Below, piece after piece: positions 35,409 to 37,465 of a stretch of 37,465 bases of DNA. A program made the position numbers and the translations under genes. The notes below the pieces were generated by a model. It had not been told where the DNA came from, ran no database searches, and worked only from the letters and a program-made list of their open reading frames with translations. How positions within the stretch are numbered: position 1 is the stretch's first letter; every line of letters begins with the position of its first letter. Source of the DNA: Prevotella sp. (GTDB lineage Bacteria > Bacteroidota > Bacteroidia > Bacteroidales > Bacteroidaceae); NCBI GenBank assembly GCA_017618275.1, contig JAFZUS010000057.1:1-37465 (forward strand), in the 5' to 3' direction.

Positions 35409-35933
35409 TTATTTAATGTTTAATTCTACTAGTTTGCTCCATCGGGGGTCTACTGGCTGGTTGGACTCCTCATCGCTGCTTCGGTCAGTTGAGAGTTCTT
35501 CCAGAACTTTGCTCATCGCAGGGTTGCACTTGCCAGGTGCATGCACATGCTTGAGAGGTATAGCCAGCATAATAAACTCATAGATGAGCCACGACATGTC
35601 GAGTATTCCTTCGTCCTCAGGCACTATAATGACATCATCTTCCTCGGAGTTGGCCGTACCAAGTTTCACTACCAGACTATTGTCAGTCGATATCGGCTGA
35701 TCCATATCGTCAAGACAGCGATCACAGGTCACGGTCACTGTGCCTTCAAAATGAAACTGGAGTTCAAAAAAACCGGTAGCCTTGCGTATAGACACCGACA
35801 CATGCAATGTCCCCTGTCTCAATTCCGAACCGTCGAGAACAGCAAAGAAACGATTATCCAAGTCATATTCCAAGGTTGTCACCTCATCGGTCAGACGTTT
35901 CAAATCTATCTTAAACTGCTCTAAACTACACAT
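35409..35933 (-). CDS. yceD: DUF177/YceD family protein
   Basis: This 174-residue protein has the DUF177 cysteine motif in VTVTCDRCLDDMDQPI (CxxC) and the later family region PEDEGILDMSWLIYEFIMLA followed by IPLKHVHAPGKCNPAM. It is the first gene of the run yceD-rpmF-fabH-era-der. In bacteria this family is linked to 23S rRNA and L32 accumulation. The gene begins with MCSLEQFKIDLKRL, a normal start, 9 bases ahead of rpmF. Confidence 0.9.
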   Translation of the reverse strand: MCSLEQFKIDLKRLTDEVTTLEYDLDNRFFAVLDGSELRQGTLHVSVSIRKATGFFELQFHFEGTVTVTCDRCLDDMDQPISTDNSLVVKLGTANSEEDDVIIVPEDEGILDMSWLIYEFIMLAIPLKHVHAPGKCNPAMSKVLEELSTDRSSDEESNQPVDPRWSKLVELNIK

Positions 35934-35956
35934 TTATTCGCTTACATTTTGAGGTG

Positions 35957-35964
35957 CAAAGTTA
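35957..35964 (-). promoter_or_regulatory. -7 box for the yceD-rpmF-fabH operon
   Basis: The minus strand reads TAACTTTG (TAnnTTTG) 23 bases before yceD. The -33 region has TTTCG rather than a clean TTG. The remaining intergenic DNA to 36072 is AT-rich and shows nothing else. Confidence 0.5.
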
Positions 35965-36072
35965 CAAACTTTTTCTCACATACGAAACACTTATTTGCTT
36001 TTTTTATATTTTTCACCACAAATCGTTATCAGCCAAGCCCCAATCTCGCACACTTTCTCTTCAACTGTGCAA

Positions 36073-37272
36073 CTATTTCCATATTTCTATCCTGAATGTG
36101 GTCCCCACTCCCAACTCCGATTCTTTAACAAAGATCTTTCCTTTATGATATTCTTCTACAATCCTTTTAGCCAGCGATAATCCTAAGCCCCATCCACGTT
36201 TCTTCGTTGTAAAGCCTGGCGTGAACACATTCTTAATATCCTTTTTTCGGATACCCTTTCCATTATCGCTTACTTCAACAACCACACGACCACCTTCGTC
36301 TGTCAAAGTCAAGTCAATTCTTCCCTTACCCTCCATCGCATCGACGGCATTCTTGCATAGGTTCTCTATCACCCACTCAAACAACTGGGCATTCATCTTC
36401 ACAATCACTTCCTCTTCTGGCAAATGACTTACGATTTCCACCTTTTTCGATGTCCGACGATTCATATAGTCTACCACATGCACCAACACCTCATTCATCG
36501 ATGCGTCCACCGGCTCAGGCAAAGAACCGATCTTCGAAAAACGTTCAGCAACGAGTTCCAACCGTTTCACATCCTTGTCCATCTCCGGTATCAGTTCATC
36601 CTCTGGGTAATTCTCCTTCAAGATCTCGACCCACGCCATCAGACTGGATATCGGCGTTCCCAACTGATGGGCAGTTTCCTTCGACAAGCCTACCCACACC
36701 TTATTCTGTTCTGCCCGTTTAGAGGCCAATAGTGCAAAAATGGCTACTACAACAAATATCATCACAACGCCTAATTGCCAATAAGGATATTGTGCCAAAC
36801 GTTTCAACAAAGTAGACTCGTCGTAGCACACCAAAGTATAAGGCCGCGACTCCTCAGGCATCTCAAGCGAATCACCTGACATAGAATTATTTTCAGCCAG
36901 ATAAATCTTAATATAGTCGCCACGATCATACATCCGATTTCCATAGTTGGATACATAGGCCATAGAATCTGTTTCAGTCTTAGCATTTATCTCGATATTC
37001 CGATAGTCGGATACCACACCGTCAGAATCCATCACAATCACAGGAATGGTATTATTTCCTTGTATCACATTTAATACTAACGACAAGTCCGTTGTCTCAT
37101 CCGCATTATTCAGTGCATGAAGAGCTTCAGCCCATATTTCCATCTTATTACGCTCCTCGCGCTGCAAATCTTTGACTAACAGATGAGACACCAAAAGTGA
37201 AGCCACCGCTATCACGATAGCCACTACTACAAGGATGATCTTCACTTGACGTATTCTGTCGGTCCACTGCAT
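36073..37272 (-). CDS. Orphan sensor histidine kinase
   Basis: I chose ATG 37272 (399 residues), because the -7 promoter box lies at 37281-37288, upstream of this ATG but downstream of the longer frame's start at 37332. TM1 is about 11-32, a ~130-residue periplasmic sensor segment follows, and TM2 is about 165-184. His202 in KETAHQLGTPISSLMAWVEI is the phosphorylated residue. The ATPase domain shows NLCKNAVDAM (N box), VEVSDNGKGI (G1), FTPGFTTKKRGWGLGLSLAK (F and G2). No HAMP domain and no response regulator gene are next to it, so its partner is elsewhere. The signal is unknown. Confidence 0.92.
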   Translation of the reverse strand: MQWTDRIRQVKIILVVVAIVIAVASLLVSHLLVKDLQREERNKMEIWAEALHALNNADETTDLSLVLNVIQGNNTIPVIVMDSDGVVSDYRNIEINAKTETDSMAYVSNYGNRMYDRGDYIKIYLAENNSMSGDSLEMPEESRPYTLVCYDESTLLKRLAQYPYWQLGVVMIFVVVAIFALLASKRAEQNKVWVGLSKETAHQLGTPISSLMAWVEILKENYPEDELIPEMDKDVKRLELVAERFSKIGSLPEPVDASMNEVLVHVVDYMNRRTSKKVEIVSHLPEEEVIVKMNAQLFEWVIENLCKNAVDAMEGKGRIDLTLTDEGGRVVVEVSDNGKGIRKKDIKNVFTPGFTTKKRGWGLGLSLAKRIVEEYHKGKIFVKESELGVGTTFRIEIWK

Positions 37273-37280
37273 ATTGGCGA

Positions 37281-37288
37281 CAAAGATA
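37281..37288 (-). promoter_or_regulatory. -7 box for the histidine kinase gene
   Basis: The minus strand reads TATCTTTG, 8 bases from the chosen ATG, giving a near-leaderless message. No TTG at the normal -33 distance. Confidence 0.4.
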
Positions 37289-37328
37289 TGAACTTTTTCG
37301 CAAATAACGAAGGATTTGTCTAAAAAAC

Positions 37329-37362
37329 ACAAAAAAGCCCCGGAGATTTCTCTCCAGGGCTT
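37329..37362 (-). terminator. rRNA operon terminator
   Basis: On the minus strand AGCCCTGGAGA pairs with TCTCCGGGGCT (one G-T type mismatch) around a 4-base loop, followed by TTTTTT. It lies right after the 5S rRNA. Confidence 0.85.
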
Positions 37363-37371
37363 CTGAAAAAA

Positions 37372-37465
<94 letters not shown>

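Overview
The window comes from the chromosome of a Bacteroidota bacterium, most likely the Prevotella group (Prevotella/Xylanibacter/Segatella). The evidence is: Bacteroidetes-type promoters (TTG-N20-TAnnTTTG, often read as TACCTTTG) in front of several genes; family-restricted proteins (DUF5683, DUF5020, DUF3316, BspA-like leucine-rich repeats, OmpA-like and collagen-like surface proteins); and the Bacteroidetes gene blocks surE-lpxB / parA-parB-DUF5683-MltD-rel and yceD-rpmF-fabH-era-der. No 16S or 23S sequence is present, so the genus is an inference.

Layout. Bases 1-6085 look accessory. The start of an outward-facing transposase gene sits against a 5'-truncated RhuM-type gene with a phospholipase-D-like end. 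A 21-bp tandem repeat array and a long hairpin follow. Then come two large secreted paralogues that end in dockerin-like calcium-loop domains and share a 1.2-kb duplicated 3' half. Bases 6113-11549 (minus strand) hold surE, lpxB, an NCS2 purine permease and a Tsx-like DUF5020 outer-membrane protein, all overlapping or tightly spaced, followed by a TMEM43-family membrane protein. Bases 11672-17784 (plus strand) hold parA, parB, DUF5683, a lytic transglycosylase and rel, which link chromosome partitioning, cell wall and stringent response. Bases 17785-20833 (minus) hold alaS and a MerR-type regulator. Bases 21142-25644 (plus) hold a type IIA topoisomerase A subunit, a DUF3316 protein and an S41 peptidase lipoprotein, each overlapping the next, then tRNA-Leu(TAG). 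Bases 25972-30478 (plus) hold a collagen-like lipoprotein, an OmpA-family protein and a BspA-type LRR protein. Bases 30524-35933 (minus) form a long run yceD-rpmF-fabH-era-der-lipoprotein-outer membrane protein. The window ends with an orphan sensor histidine kinase and the 3' part of a 5S rRNA with its terminator, so an rRNA operon on the minus strand enters from the right.

The most unusual signal is a dispersed family of short direct repeats built on the palindrome CCTAGG with a 10-bp period. It occurs at four separate places: two intergenic arrays (7551-7613 and 33249-33290) and two arrays inside essential or conserved genes (surE and alaS), where it encodes an extra LGDPR-type peptide in frame. 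Two unrelated 21-bp tandem arrays (789-893 and 20969-21052) also lie in intergenic DNA. I found no CRISPR array, restriction system or complete defence operon.
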